Part shown: piece after piece, positions 1 to 10,017 of the stretch
Numbering within the stretch: the stretch's first letter is position 1
Layout of the letters: each line of letters begins with the position of its first letter
Program-made: the position numbers and the translations under genes
Source: Hyposmocoma kahamanoa
Lineage: Eukaryota > Arthropoda > Insecta > Lepidoptera > Cosmopterigidae
DNA length: 64,000 bases
Assembly: GCF_003589595.1 (NCBI RefSeq)
Contig: NW_020653726.1
Location: 14,415,119-14,479,118 of the forward strand
Direction: 5' to 3'
Notes under the pieces: model-generated
Seen by the model: only the letters and a program-made list of their open reading frames with translations
What the model was told of the DNA's origin: nothing
Database searches by the model: none

Positions 1-254
1 CATAAAAATGTCAAATCGAATAAACTGTCTTTCGGGAGCGTTAAGGTCGGGGCAAGATAACGACGGCAGCTTCCAGAAATTACATGTGCGCCCGAAATAA
101 GATATGGTAACAAAAAATAGATGGAAAGAAATCTGGATAAAAGTTTACCATGCGAAGATGGAGCTAAGGTGCAGTTCAAACATGTTGAACACTTCGAATG
201 CTCGTTACAATACTTAGGAAAATATATCGTTCAGAGAGTGTCACAACTTTGTGA
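1..254. other. Unassigned non-coding sequence
   Basis: No protein family, RNA gene or repeat shared with the rest of the window was recognised. The short open frame at 121-354 runs into the D repeat and shows no domain. Confidence 0.4.
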
Positions 255-543
255 AACCGACTTCAAAAGATGGAGGCGGGTCTCAATTCGAATGTATTTA
301 TATTTTAGTTGTAGGTTTGCGACTACTCCGACCTTTGGGAACCGATTTCGATGATTCTTATTATTGTCTTGATGTAGGAAAGAGGATATCTCAGTAGTGA
401 TACCACTGAAATTTGAAGAAAATATTCCACCTGTAAGGGCGGCAAACTAGGGGATGAATCCGGTTTCGCGCCTTTTCCGGTAGTCGATTTCAATAAAACT
501 TGGCAGATAGATGTAATTCCACGAACTTTTACGTCTGTTTTTT
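255..543 (+). repeat. Dispersed repeat family D, copy 1
   Basis: Begins AACCGACTTCAAAAG and carries the family landmarks in order: a TCTCAATTCGA block, ACCGATTTCGATGATTCTT, TTTGAAGAAAATATTCCACC, a GGGGATGAATCCGG block, and TTCAATAAAACTTGGCA near the end. The same landmarks recur at 2937-3206 (minus), 38528-38810, 41108-41400 and 46978-47235. The family is non-coding. Its class is undecided; the best-preserved copy begins AACCGA and ends GTCGGTT, which would fit a small TIR element. Confidence 0.75.
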
Positions 544-569
544 TAGTACTCTGCACTGAGATTGTTGTT

Positions 570-628
570 TATGATACCAAGTAACGGGATGAACAGGTCG
601 TGCTCGTGGTGGTAAGCGATACGCCTAT
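570..628 (-). repeat. SINE-like family A, copy cut by gap
   Basis: Minus-strand copy that begins with the family 3' end (ATGATACCAAGTAACGGGA, then GTGGTAAGCGATACGCC) and runs into the N gap after about 59 bp. The remainder probably lies inside the gap. Confidence 0.8.
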
Positions 629-1028
629 NNNNNNNNNNNNNNNNNNNNNNNNNNNNNNNNNNNNNNNNNNNNNNNNNNNNNNNNNNNNNNNNNNNNNNNN
701 NNNNNNNNNNNNNNNNNNNNNNNNNNNNNNNNNNNNNNNNNNNNNNNNNNNNNNNNNNNNNNNNNNNNNNNNNNNNNNNNNNNNNNNNNNNNNNNNNNNN
801 NNNNNNNNNNNNNNNNNNNNNNNNNNNNNNNNNNNNNNNNNNNNNNNNNNNNNNNNNNNNNNNNNNNNNNNNNNNNNNNNNNNNNNNNNNNNNNNNNNNN
901 NNNNNNNNNNNNNNNNNNNNNNNNNNNNNNNNNNNNNNNNNNNNNNNNNNNNNNNNNNNNNNNNNNNNNNNNNNNNNNNNNNNNNNNNNNNNNNNNNNNN
1001 NNNNNNNNNNNNNNNNNNNNNNNNNNNN
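629..1028. other. Assembly gap (400 N)
   Basis: Exactly 400 undetermined bases, the same length as the gap at 22209-22608, so the size is probably a placeholder. Open frames drawn through it are meaningless. Confidence 0.98.
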
Positions 1029-1175
1029 ATCATAAACAATAACTTTTTTGCCATGACTTTTTTAAATCTGACACTTTTTAGATCTGTATCTGTTAGTATG
1101 ATAGTATGTACATTGTACAAACGCCCGAGCGTCCTCCCCGACGACCGGGGTCCTGCGTTTTGTACAGAGCTATCA

Positions 1176-2440
1176 GCTAGAGATGCCACGAATAGTGATT
1201 TGGCGGAATATTGAATACCTAATATTCGGCCACGCTCTCGGCCGAAGCGCCGAATATTCGGTTGCCGCATATTCGGCGTAAGAACTGTGTATTTCACGCG
1301 CGACCTGTTACGACCTGTCTCATTGCGATGCGTGCGGAGGTAAAGGGGTTGGGGTATTTTTGTCGAAAAATGATAGAACGATAGAATCAATACATGACAG
1401 TTTCTAAACCTGTTTTGATTCAGATTCAGATTAATTTATTTTTCAAATATAACATTACAGTATAAATTGCACTACATGTCAAAATATAAGAAAGTATATT
1501 GAGATCGTCATACAAAAATGAAAATTATAAGAAAAATACACAATGATTAGAAAATTAACAATTCATTAAATAATATTGATGTCATTAAATTACATATCAA
1601 ATATCATTCTCCATCAAGGATCGGCATAAGTTGACAACAAATATAAAAAAGTATGTCAATGCTACAAAAATTAGAATAAAACAGAAAATACTCAATACCG
1701 TTACAATTAGGTCCATAAATTCATTTCCAGAGTATAAATGATTTTACAAGAAAAGGTCTTTCAGCCGGCGTCCAAATGTTTCGTCAGATGGTTAATGTCT
1801 GAGTAACTACGCGGGTTTTTCTCTGCAAGTGCCACGCGTCGGGAGACTGTTCTCAAATGACCGGTGCGGTGGAGTGGGATGCTAGAAACATTTACAGTAC
1901 TAAATGAAGAAAGACTATTTCTAACGTGCATTATAATTTCGTATATGTAGAGTGCTACCGCAAGTGGTGCGTCATTATGCGCTGCGCTACAAAGACATTT
2001 CTGCAGGAATGTCTGTGTTTTGAAGAAGTCGCTGCAGATAATATGCAAAATGCAGCCTCATGGATGTGGCGAAAAGTTCTATTGCACATGAAATAGATTT
2101 TTATTTGAAAACTAATCGGACGGCAGATCAGTCGAAGTGGTGGTCAGCAAACGCAATGCAGTATCCAAACCTGTCAAAATTTGCTAAGATTTATCCATCG
2201 TGTCCTGGTAGTAGCGTTTATAGTGAGAGGCTATTTTAAGAAGCAGGAATTGTTTATGAGGAAAAGCGCAATCGTGTGTTACCAACCAATCACAACCTGC
2301 CACTTTATTTTACACTGATTTTAGGTATTAAAGCAATAATCGGTAAATAATCGGTATTCGGCCGAATACCGAATATTAAAAAAAAGTGGCCGCATAGGCC
2401 GAATACCGAATAGTAGCCGAATATTCGTGGCATCTCTAGT
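1176..2440 (+). mobile_element. hAT-superfamily DNA transposon relic
   Basis: Bounded by perfect 18-bp terminal inverted repeats, CTAGAGATGCCACGAATA at 1177-1194 and its reverse complement at 2422-2439. Both ends carry many subterminal copies of CCGAATATTCGG-like motifs (1218-1280 and 2340-2425), a layout common in hAT elements. TATCA flanks the element on both sides (1171-1175 and 2441-2445); hAT transposons normally make 8-bp duplications, so this site is imperfect or eroded. The interior encodes a hAT dimerisation domain (2060-2350). An AT-rich stretch at about 1398-1760, starting with two GATTCA units, may be a separate insertion. The element is non-autonomous in this state. Confidence 0.75.
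2060..2350 (+). pseudogene. hAT transposase C-terminal dimerisation domain, broken
   Basis: The plus-strand frame from 2060 contains a WW pair (KWWSANAMQYPNLSKFAKIY), then SSVYSERLF, a stop codon, then EAGIVYEEKRNRVLPTN. This is the order of the hAT-family C-terminal dimerisation domain, in which a W-W/P-L-A block precedes SER-F-S-G and a KR-R-L-P-N block. The TAA at 2237-2239 falls where the family usually has Ser, so the domain is interrupted by a nonsense codon. The upstream catalytic part of the transposase is not recognisable, so the gene is truncated and decayed. The intact protein would be a nuclear transposase acting on its own TIRs; this copy cannot make it. Confidence 0.8.
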
Positions 2441-2936
2441 TATCACGGTTTAGAGACATCTATTTAAATATTTTTATTAGTAATATAATAATATAAGTAA
2501 AATGTGATGAATTTTCCGGTCATGGAACAAAAGTTTATGAGTTTAAGTTTATAATGATGTTAGTAATATAGTCCTGCAAGATTGTTAATATTTTACAAAT
2601 AACCCTGTATATTTAATTTCCGGATGTTGAAGACTCATAGTCTGGAAGAGGCTTTCTGTAGAACTTTTGTGGTAACAAAATAAGTTTGAAGCTGAGTGAA
2701 CTTGTATAAGTATTTTCGCTTAACATAGCGACACGTGTATAGAAAATGTACGTAGCTGTGTTGTAACCTTGCGTGGTACAACTTTGCATCGCGTTCTGCA
2801 AACTTGGACGGCGTGTGTGGTTGCGAGTTATTGGAGACTCTGTTATCTCAGTGTTTGAATATTTGGTTTATTATCTACATCAACCGCATTTGTGGTTATA
2901 GAACAAAACAATTTCTAACTGAAAGTGTAAATCCAA
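2441..2936. other. Unassigned non-coding sequence
   Basis: AT-rich. The short open frames on both strands show no domain and share no repeat with the window. Confidence 0.4.
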
Positions 2937-3206
2937 AACCGACCTCAAAAATTTGTGGAATTACATCTATTTGCCAAGTTTTATTCAACGCAAGTTCCTT
3001 CGGTTAACGGAAAGTGGGTGAAATCCAGTAAACCGGATTTATTTCCTTATTTGTTACCTTCAGAGATGAAACATTTTCTTCAAATTTCAGTGGGACCACT
3101 AACAACAAGAATCATCGAAATCAGCTCCCAAATGTCGGAGTAATCGCGTAACCCAAAATAAAAATACAGGCGAATTGGGATCCTCGTCCCTTTTTCAAAT
3201 CGGTTA
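2937..3206 (-). repeat. Dispersed repeat family D, copy 2
   Basis: Minus-strand copy. Read on the minus strand it runs from AACCGATTTGAAAAAGGGACG to TTTTGAGGTCGGTTTTGG and contains the family blocks TTTCGATGATTCTTG and AAATTTGAAGAAAATG. It preserves both ends, which are inverted (AACCGA and GTCGGTT). Confidence 0.75.
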
Positions 3207-4078
3207 AAAAGCTTACAAAGTCTCGATGTTAGTTCTATATTTCCAGGAACTATATCGTAGGCTAAATTCTAACAGCTCGGAACCTCCATTAATGCGAACT
3301 GTTGATTAGGCAAAGAACAGAATTACTAGAAATAATTATCTGACCGTCTACGATTATATATTTATTTTATAACCAACAAAAGGTCTACAAATTTCTAAAA
3401 AGCTTTAATTGCCCAAATTGCGCTTGAATTGAGTTATGAGGTTTCTAAATTTAGCCGACGGCGCCGATACGTAAGTTTCTGTATATTGTCACAGATTAAT
3501 TAATAGTTACTACGTAATAGATACATCACTCTCATGTAAAATCGCAAAAAGCTATAATAGCCTACTAAATCTGACTAGTGACACAAGGCGCTTACTACAA
3601 GGAAAATGGAACCTAAAGCAAGCGCTCAGAGAAGTGAAAATTACATTGCCCGCTGTGTGCAGTCGTGCGGAACCGAATGCTATGGTTATACAAGAATTGT
3701 AATGTAAATGAAAGACTTGTCTCAGCGCTTGCACTGTCGGCGATACACTCAGCGGTAGGCACTTATCCGTAACCTCGAGCGAGTGACTAGGCCCTGATAT
3801 TGTGTTCCAAATCAAGTTTTTTGTCAATATATTAGAGGTTAGAATAGTAGTAGATATAAGTAGAATAATAGTTTCTTCTGTTCGTTAATAAGGCTTCAAA
3901 AATTTATGACATTGTGAATAACTATTTTGGCCTAAGTTATTTAAGACAAATATTGTTCGTTATAAGATGTATTTAAGTTGGCTGTTGTTATTCCTTAATA
4001 AGACAATAAAAATAAAAATAAAAGTAGTCACTATGTTAAGCATATAAGACAAATATATTATTTCAAATATATTATTTA
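3207..4078. other. Unassigned non-coding sequence, AT-rich
   Basis: Contains a GC-richer block at about 3552-3830 that is open on the minus strand for 91 codons but shows no domain. It could be the end of an unlisted repeat. Low-complexity AAAATAAAAATAAAA occurs near 4005-4022. Confidence 0.4.
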
Positions 4079-4382
4079 GCAGCAGTAGAGCTCTTTGTGA
4101 AAGAGTTCGTCTAGGGAAGTACTGCCACCTTACTTATTTCTGCCGCCAAGCAGTAATATGAGCATTACTGCGTTCCGATTCCGATGAAGGGTAAAGGAGG
4201 TACTAGTGAAATTAAGGACACATGGGACTTGTTAACTTATATCTCAGGGTGAGAGGCGAAGTGGTAGTGCTCCTCAGAGCTTTGCGATTTAAAGGTCTGA
4301 GCGCCACTGCAACTATTATGGACAGGCGTGTAGCGAACAAGCAGACACACTTGTTTGTCCCATCATTTTGTATCATAGATAA
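4079..4382 (+). repeat. SINE-like family A, near full-length
   Basis: Runs from AGCAGTAGAGCTC to TTGTATCATAGA, the full family extent. Landmarks in order: AAAGAGTTCGTC, GGGAAGTACTGCCACC, TCTGCCGCCAAGCAGTAA, the hairpin around GAGCATTACTGC, GGGACTTGTTAACTTAT, TTTGCGATTTAAAG, GGACAGGCGTGTAGC. It is non-coding. The open frame through it is a chance frame repeated in other copies. Confidence 0.85.
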
Positions 4383-4745
4383 AATTCAATTGTTAAGATG
4401 CGAGCGCAAACGTGCAAAACTGTAAAAAAGATAATTAAAAAAATCGGAGAAATCAGAACGACTGGTGAGCTTCGGTAGGGTTCCACGTTCCACTTAGTCT
4501 ATGTTCTAAAGTTATAGAATTATAACTTGTTCATCATCACTATAATGTGATGAAGATGTACTTTAAGCCTTAAGCCTTAAGTAAACAATGACTCAAACAA
4601 TTCAAACAAAAACGAGTAATTGAAAATGCTGCATGGAAATAAATGTGTGCATTTTCATATCTTTCTTTAATAACAAGTTATTAAAAGGGAAAACAATATA
4701 ACGTCTTTAGCAGACAACTTAACAGGCGTAACAGGATTTTTTTAT
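4383..4745. other. Unassigned non-coding spacer between two A copies
   Basis: Holds a short CTTAAGCCTTAAG palindrome-like stretch near 4564. Nothing else was recognised. Confidence 0.35.
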
Positions 4746-4960
4746 GATATCAAGTGACAAGTGACCTGGTATTAAGCGATACTGAGACAAAAGTTGACAA
4801 GTCCCATGTGACCGTAATTTCAACAGCACCTACCCCTCAACACCAAAACGCTATAATGCTCACATTACTGCTTGGCGGCAGAAATAGGTGAGGTTCAGGT
4901 AAGGGAAGTACTGCCAGTACTTCCCTGGACGAACTCTTTCTTAAGAAGCTTTACTGCTAC
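4746..4960 (-). repeat. SINE-like family A with internal deletion and hairpin
   Basis: Minus copy in inverted orientation to the one at 4079. It lacks roughly 120 bp of the middle (the part carrying the TTTAAATCGCAAAGAT block). It has gained an inverted duplication at 4902-4926: AGGGAAGTACT, loop GCC, AGTACTTCCCT. Confidence 0.8.
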
Positions 4961-5455
4961 TCCAAGCGATAACATTCAGTTGCAAATAATATTTTTTAAA
5001 AGAAAACAAGTTAACGTCTTTAGCAAAACAATCTCACAGACTTAACAAATTTTGTCGACTACGACTCACATTTCAAAAGGAATCATCAAGGTTCTCTATT
5101 AAGAGATAACTTAGTATGAAAACAGTAATCAGAGGAAGTATTGCGGTTTTAAGGAGTCGATGGTATGGCAGTAGGCAGCGACCACAAAAGAGCCGAAGTT
5201 TGTTGCTTGTCGTTCCTACCGAATTAGGTAATCCTATAAAACAAACCACAATGACTTGCTCGACTGAATCTTTCTAATTTCGCTTTAGCAGGATTATTGG
5301 AGCAATATATCTAGCTAAAGAAAGACACGGAGTTTGATATCTTGCTGTTACATATTATTTTATGTTGTGAGTCAATGGCTGAGTTCCTTTATCTGTCCAA
5401 GGGGAGCGTGGAACAGAGTTGTGATTCAGCAACCAATAATATAATTAAAAGGTCG
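4961..5455. other. Unassigned non-coding sequence
   Basis: No domain, RNA or repeat recognised. The 5342-5662 open frame runs into the TIR element that follows. Confidence 0.35.
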
Positions 5456-5795
5456 GTCCACATTTGTGAAATTTCTACGCACAGAGAGTCTGTAACATGT
5501 CATGGGTACATGCTACGTAAATGTGGTCGGACTGTGACACAAAATTGTGGCCTGTCTGTCACGTGTGGCAAAGACAAAAGGGTGGACGGTTGCTCACACA
5601 CGGACAAGGACAGAAAATCCTTTGAAGAAACCGCTTTCTGTTCCTTCCTTCCTTTTATCTAGTTGTGGATCGCTGTGTGACATTAGGCCGTGTGTCATTT
5701 GTCCGCGTGACAAAAACCGTCCACACTTGTGTTTTGTCAGGAGTATCTGTTACGGTCACGAATTCCGGTGCGTTGAAATGTCACAAATGTGGAGA
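5456..5795. mobile_element. Short TIR element (MITE-like), about 340 bp
   Basis: Imperfect terminal inverted repeats: GTCCACATTTGTGAAATTTC at 5456-5475, continuing to ACGCA, against the complement of TGCGTTGAAATGTCACAAAT at 5769-5788. About 24 of 26 positions pair. Internal motifs are also partly inverted (GGACGGTT near 5585, AACCGTCC near 5719). No coding capacity and no clear target duplication were seen. Confidence 0.6.
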
Positions 5796-6010
5796 GTTAG
5801 CTTATATACATATTATATATTATTAAAATATGATTTAATCAAACAATACTCGCTACGATGTTAGATTATAAAGTGTATCTTTTTATTTGCTTGTTCATAG
5901 CAAATTAGAACTAAAATTATGTATTTGCAATTTTAACTACTACAGACGAGTTTCCCGGGACGCGTGGCGGGCTGCATTTTTCTGGGTTCATTATTTTGAA
6001 AACCTTCAGA
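5796..6010. other. Unassigned spacer
   Basis: Contains TTTCCCGGGACGCGT near 5950, a 15-mer that recurs near 11123. Otherwise nothing was seen. Confidence 0.3.
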
Positions 6011-6422
6011 GTGCCTATGAAATTGACATCAAGTTGGAATAGACATATTAAGGGGGCCGTGGCTTAAAATAAAGTCCAAGGAAATATGGAATATTCCCAA
6101 ACATTTTTTCTTTAATTAAAGACTTTTGTACACATTGTGTTTCCAAACCTGTAAAAAATTAATTGCTTTTTCTTTCTCCTGTTTCTTTTTTATTATCGTA
6201 AATAAATCTGCATTTCAACAACCTACATTATTTGTATACGATCTTTAATTAAAGAAACAATCATTGCAAACATTTCCATACTTCTGTGGGCTTTTAGTAG
6301 GCCACGGGCCACCTTAACATGTCTGTTCCGGCTTAACGTTTTCTTTGTAGGCATCATATACATTTTGAAAAATCATGAGCTTTAGAAATGCGTTCCAGTT
6401 TGATATCGATTTCATAGGTATC
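6011..6422. mobile_element. Fold-back (long inverted repeat) element
   Basis: The two halves are inverted copies. The outer arm is CCTATGAAATTGACATCAAG at about 6014 against CTTGATATC/ATTTCATAGG-type sequence at 6395-6420. The inner arm starts GGAATAGACATATTAAGG (6036) and pairs with CCTTAACATGTCTGTTCC ending at 6329. It continues through a ctttaattaaag block present in both halves. The right half carries about 65 extra bases between the inner and outer arms. It is non-coding. The element could fold into a long hairpin. Confidence 0.6.
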
Positions 6423-6566
6423 GTGTATAGATATTATAAATTAAAAAAATAGATTAATGTGGACGGTTTTGTATGGAATATAGGTAGGGATGATGCCTTA
6501 TTCTTTTAACTATTGCGAGATCAGTTTAGTAATCAATTTACTAAACTTTTAATTAGTCACGCGTCG

Positions 6567-6574
6567 TATAAATA
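6567..6574 (+). promoter_or_regulatory. Possible TATA box upstream of short frame
   Basis: TATAAATA lies 67 bp upstream of the ATG at 6642. In an AT-rich insect sequence such a match is common by chance, so only its spacing to a coding-like frame supports it. Confidence 0.25.
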
Positions 6575-6641
6575 CACAGCGTCCCTTTCGATTTTGGTAC
6601 TGTATAAAGACACTTAACGGGTACCTGTGTTTTCATTCACA

Positions 6642-6926
6642 ATGTCTGCCGATATTGTGGAGTATATACGGATGAAAGCCAATGTTACCCTGAATGTCGA
6701 GCAGTTGGGGTCCCGCTACAATGTAAATTTTAATTCATTTGTGGCGAGAGTACCAACTCAACATCTATCGACTTTCATGAAGGATGAGTTTTGGCCGAAG
6801 GGTGTCATGTACCGACGTTTCCGAGGCCGGCTATCGCACACATCCACGTTGCGTCACACGTCGCAGACAATACGTGTAAATAATAATTACTCATTAGTGT
6901 TTTCATTATATTATTATGTATGTTAG
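6642..6926 (+). CDS. Short protein (94 aa) resembling a LINE ORF1 C-terminal segment
   Basis: I chose the ATG at 6642 because it has a CACAATGTCT context and opens the coherent part of the frame; an upstream TTT-rich extension adds nothing. The protein begins MSADIVEYIRMK. It contains NVEQLGSRYNVNFNSF, then VPTQHLSTFMKDEFWPKGV and RRFRGRL, and tails off after about residue 65 into low-complexity residues. The FWPKGV/RFRGRL pattern recalls the C-terminal part of gag-like ORF1 proteins of insect non-LTR retrotransposons; this is inference from motif memory, not an alignment. No signal peptide or membrane segment was seen. AATAAA lies shortly downstream (about 6968). It may be a truncated LINE relic. 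Confidence 0.4.
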   Translation: MSADIVEYIRMKANVTLNVEQLGSRYNVNFNSFVARVPTQHLSTFMKDEFWPKGVMYRRFRGRLSHTSTLRHTSQTIRVNNNYSLVFSLYYYVC

Positions 6927-7118
6927 TTTATAAGGTATGTATTTATGGGTTTTTGTAATCTGAATACAAATAAATAAACATAGATATATAAAAAATATTT
7001 TTTTGCAAAAATGAAAAGAAAATTACCAAAATCTTTAGGATGTAGAACATGTTCAACACAGCGGGAAAATGGTATGAAAATATACTTATTGAATAAATTA
7101 AGCGAACATTTTCCGTAG

Positions 7119-7815
7119 CATTAGTGCTTTTTGCGAAAGAGTTCGTCCAGGGTAAGTGCTGTCACCATAAATATTTCTGCCACCAGGATACACTCTGAGT
7201 ACTGCTACGATTTTGAGGGGAATGGTTGTAGGTGAACACAGACATATGAGACTTGTCCACTCTATGTCTTACGACGTTTGCGCAGTACATCCGATTCGTA
7301 TCAGGGTGTCTACTCTCAATCGCCCTCCGACATTAATTACTGCCAAATAAGCAATACTTGACCAAATGAAAAGACGCGTGATGCGAATGAAGCTTCATAC
7401 TGGATACTTGTCTTTTAATTTTGTGGAATATTATTTATTTGACAGTAATTGTTTCGGACGGATGTCAGACGGAGATCGAGAGTAGACCCCCAGTTCCGAA
7501 TCCGAGAAATGATGGTCTGAAATGTCACAGGGATCATTTTATCTATAGGTGTAAAAGCGATATTCGTACTTTCTCGGACTTGAATCGGACTTAGTGCACA
7601 AGCGACATCCGAAGTATCTCCGAATTTTCTAGATTTGTATAGTCTCGGATTAGGAACGAATACGAATAGGATGCAGTGAGCCAACGCACTTACGGTGACG
7701 TGTACGGTGAGCTTACATACAGTGTTCCTCAGGTCTATGCGATTTAAGGTCCGAGTGGTTCTGCAAACGTTATGTAATACCGGGTGCACGACGTGTTCGT
7801 CCCGTCAGTTGATCA
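7119..7815 (+). repeat. SINE-like family A, split by a family C insertion
   Basis: The 5' half is at 7119-7272 (AAAGAGTTCGTCCAGGG, TTTCTGCCACCA, GAGACTTGTCC) and the 3' half at 7689-7815 (CTCAGGTCTATGCGATTTAA, GTGTTCGTCCCGTCA). The 416 bp between them is a C element. Joining the halves restores the family order. Both halves are well diverged, so this is an old A copy. Confidence 0.75.
7273..7688 (-). mobile_element. Family C element, 416 bp, nested in A
   Basis: Flanked by the direct repeat CTTAC (7268-7272 and 7689-7693), a probable target duplication. The ends are imperfectly inverted: GACGTTTGCGCAGTACATCC against the complement of GGATGCAGTGAGCCAACGCA. The interior holds another inverted pair around TCTACTCTC/GAGAGTAGAC. 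A second copy lies at 18545-18920 in the opposite orientation. It is non-coding; the 124-codon minus-strand open frame across it has no domain. Confidence 0.7.
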
Positions 7816-8997
7816 TTTTCTTGTCCTATCGATGGCTTACACTATAATGCTTGCCATCGTAGAGAAAGGATGTGCCAATCGGTGTAAGGTACTCGCCGAT
7901 TGTTGGTTGCCCAAGGAACACCAGACATACAGGAAAGGTATGGTACGTCATACGGGGAGGTTCGTGCATCCCCGTCACTATAATCAGTAAAAAAATACAC
8001 GATGAACACTTTCAATGTTCATGTTGTAAGTACCATAACGTTGGATTTAAATCTTCAATTTAAAGCTTGACGTGATGTTGTCAGTTGTTTCGTATTCAAC
8101 ATTCTTACTATATCTGTGGAATAAATGTGTCGTAGTCAATTTCTTAAATTTACGGATTTGATTAAAAATTGTTAGGAGAATTTAATCATCAATTTTCTCC
8201 TATACCACCCGCCCCGGTGTACCACGATAAAACCCCAGCTTATGCTATCAAACCAGAACATCAATTCATACTAAAGCGCTGATTTTTGATTGTCTGTGTT
8301 GAAACTATCTGACTAATATGTTTGTTATCTGGCTTTAATATTTGTGTGTGTATAAGAACTTAAAAATTGATTGAGTTATTTCAAGAAAGCTTATTAGAGT
8401 TACAAATAACTTATTTACACAATACAATTACGCGTTGCGTTGTAGTACACTTTAAAATTTGCGTGATTTTTTTAAAAGTTTAAAAAAGCGTTTATCTTTT
8501 AGTGTTAAAAAACATTTTTTTGTAATATCTCAACATTTTGTTAATTTATTGTCGGACATAATTTATAATCACTTATTGTGGAATATCGGGGCTCTTCTTT
8601 CAGTTAAATGTAAAGTTAAACCAGCGACTGACGTGTTATGTTTATTAAACAGGGCCACCGCTGCAAATCACTCAAGGGTTAGGGCTACCCATTACAGTAG
8701 TTATTTTATTATAAATTCGACTCTAAATCTATCACTGTACGTTTTAATAGATGTCATATCTTGAATAGATGATAGCAATCAAATGGTAATGACAAAAGTC
8801 GCGTCTTGATAGACCAAGATGGCGGAACCTAATGTAATAAATATTCTCATGAATCTTTGCTCCTATCGTGAGAATGTTACAAGTAATACTGACTTTTTGC
8901 CACTATTTGTGGGCGAGAATATTACAGTCAGGAGTACGAATATTTTGGTGCTTGGATAGGTGTATATTTTTTTCAACTATTGAACATGACAAAAAGG
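7816..8997. other. Unassigned non-coding sequence
   Basis: AT-rich. Open frames of up to about 100 codons show no domain. No window repeat was recognised. Confidence 0.4.
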
Positions 8998-9199
8998 TAG
9001 CAGTAGAGCTCCTTAGAGGTAAGGATGTTGGCGAAATTGCAGGTACATGGCACTTGTCAACTTGTGTCTCATCAGTCAGTGATGGGCGCGGCGGGAGTGC
9101 TCCTCGGATCTTGACCTGAGTGGCACTGGGATTGCTTTGGACAGGCGTGTCGTTTGCCACCAGGTGCACGTCTTGTTTGTCCCATTGGTATCATAACTT
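8998..9199 (+). repeat. SINE-like family A, internally deleted, first of a tandem pair
   Basis: Begins TAGCAGTAGAGCTCC, skips the middle of the 5' half, then continues with GGACAGGCGTGTCGTTTGCC and ends in GGTATCATAACTTA, where the next copy starts. Confidence 0.8.
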
Positions 9200-9502
9200 A
9201 GTAAGAGTACAGCTCTTCCTGAAAGAGTTCATCCAGGGAAGTACTGCCACCTTACCTATTTCTGCCGCCAAGCAGTAATATGAGCGTTACTGCGTTCTGG
9301 TTTAGAAGGGTAAGGGTGCTGGTGAAATTATAGGCACATGGGACTTTCGAACTTATATCTCAGGGTCAAGTGCGCAGAGGCAGTGCACCTCAGATCTATG
9401 CGATTTAAAGCCCTGAGTGGCATTGCAACTGTTATGGATAGATGTATCGTTTACCACCAGGCGCACGACTTGTTCACCCCATCACTTAGTATCATTAAAA
9501 AA
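9200..9502 (+). repeat. SINE-like family A, full length, second of a tandem pair
   Basis: Starts directly at the end of the previous copy and runs the whole family length to TAGTATCATTAAAAAAC, with an A-rich 3' end. Confidence 0.85.
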
Positions 9503-9894
9503 CAGTGTAGTACATAGTTTGGGACATGAAGTTATCTATAATACTAAACAACATTCATGATCAATCCATTATAATAGAGGTCCCACTGGATAGGTTTCAT
9601 CTAGGGAGAGGCTTTAGGCAATAGTTCCCAACCCTCTGACTCTTATGGGCTCTTGTGGACGTTTTCAAAGGATTGTGAGGCAAGGCCGAGATGCATGGCG
9701 CGAAAAAGTACCAACTGCCTTTGTTCTGAGAGTATTATAGTATGGCCGATCTCCAGATTGACCAGTTCTCTAACCGTCCAACTCTTTAAACTTCCAAATC
9801 TTTAAATAGGTTCCAGACTGAGGTTGGTCGGTGTAAAGACGGCCCACCTCATTCGTGCTCTGTATGGCCTAACATCTGTACGTTTCACGATTCT
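9503..9894. other. Unassigned spacer
   Basis: Nothing recognised. Confidence 0.35.
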
Positions 9895-9905
9895 ACACGC
9901 ACGCA

Positions 9906-9960
<55 letters not shown>

Positions 9961-9977
9961 GCACACGCGCGCGCGCA

Positions 9978-10016
<39 letters not shown>

Positions 10017-10017
10017 C
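9895..10017. repeat. CA/CG dinucleotide microsatellite
   Basis: About 120 bp of (AC)n interrupted by a short ACGCACGCACACGCGCGCGC block. Frames through it give poly His-Thr and are not genes. Confidence 0.97.

Noticed and set aside
569..1390. Long open frames across the first N gap
   Set aside because: They are held open only by undetermined bases; the same applies at 22118-22711.
3552..3827. 91-codon minus-strand frame
   Set aside because: No domain, no repeat partner here, unsupported as a gene.
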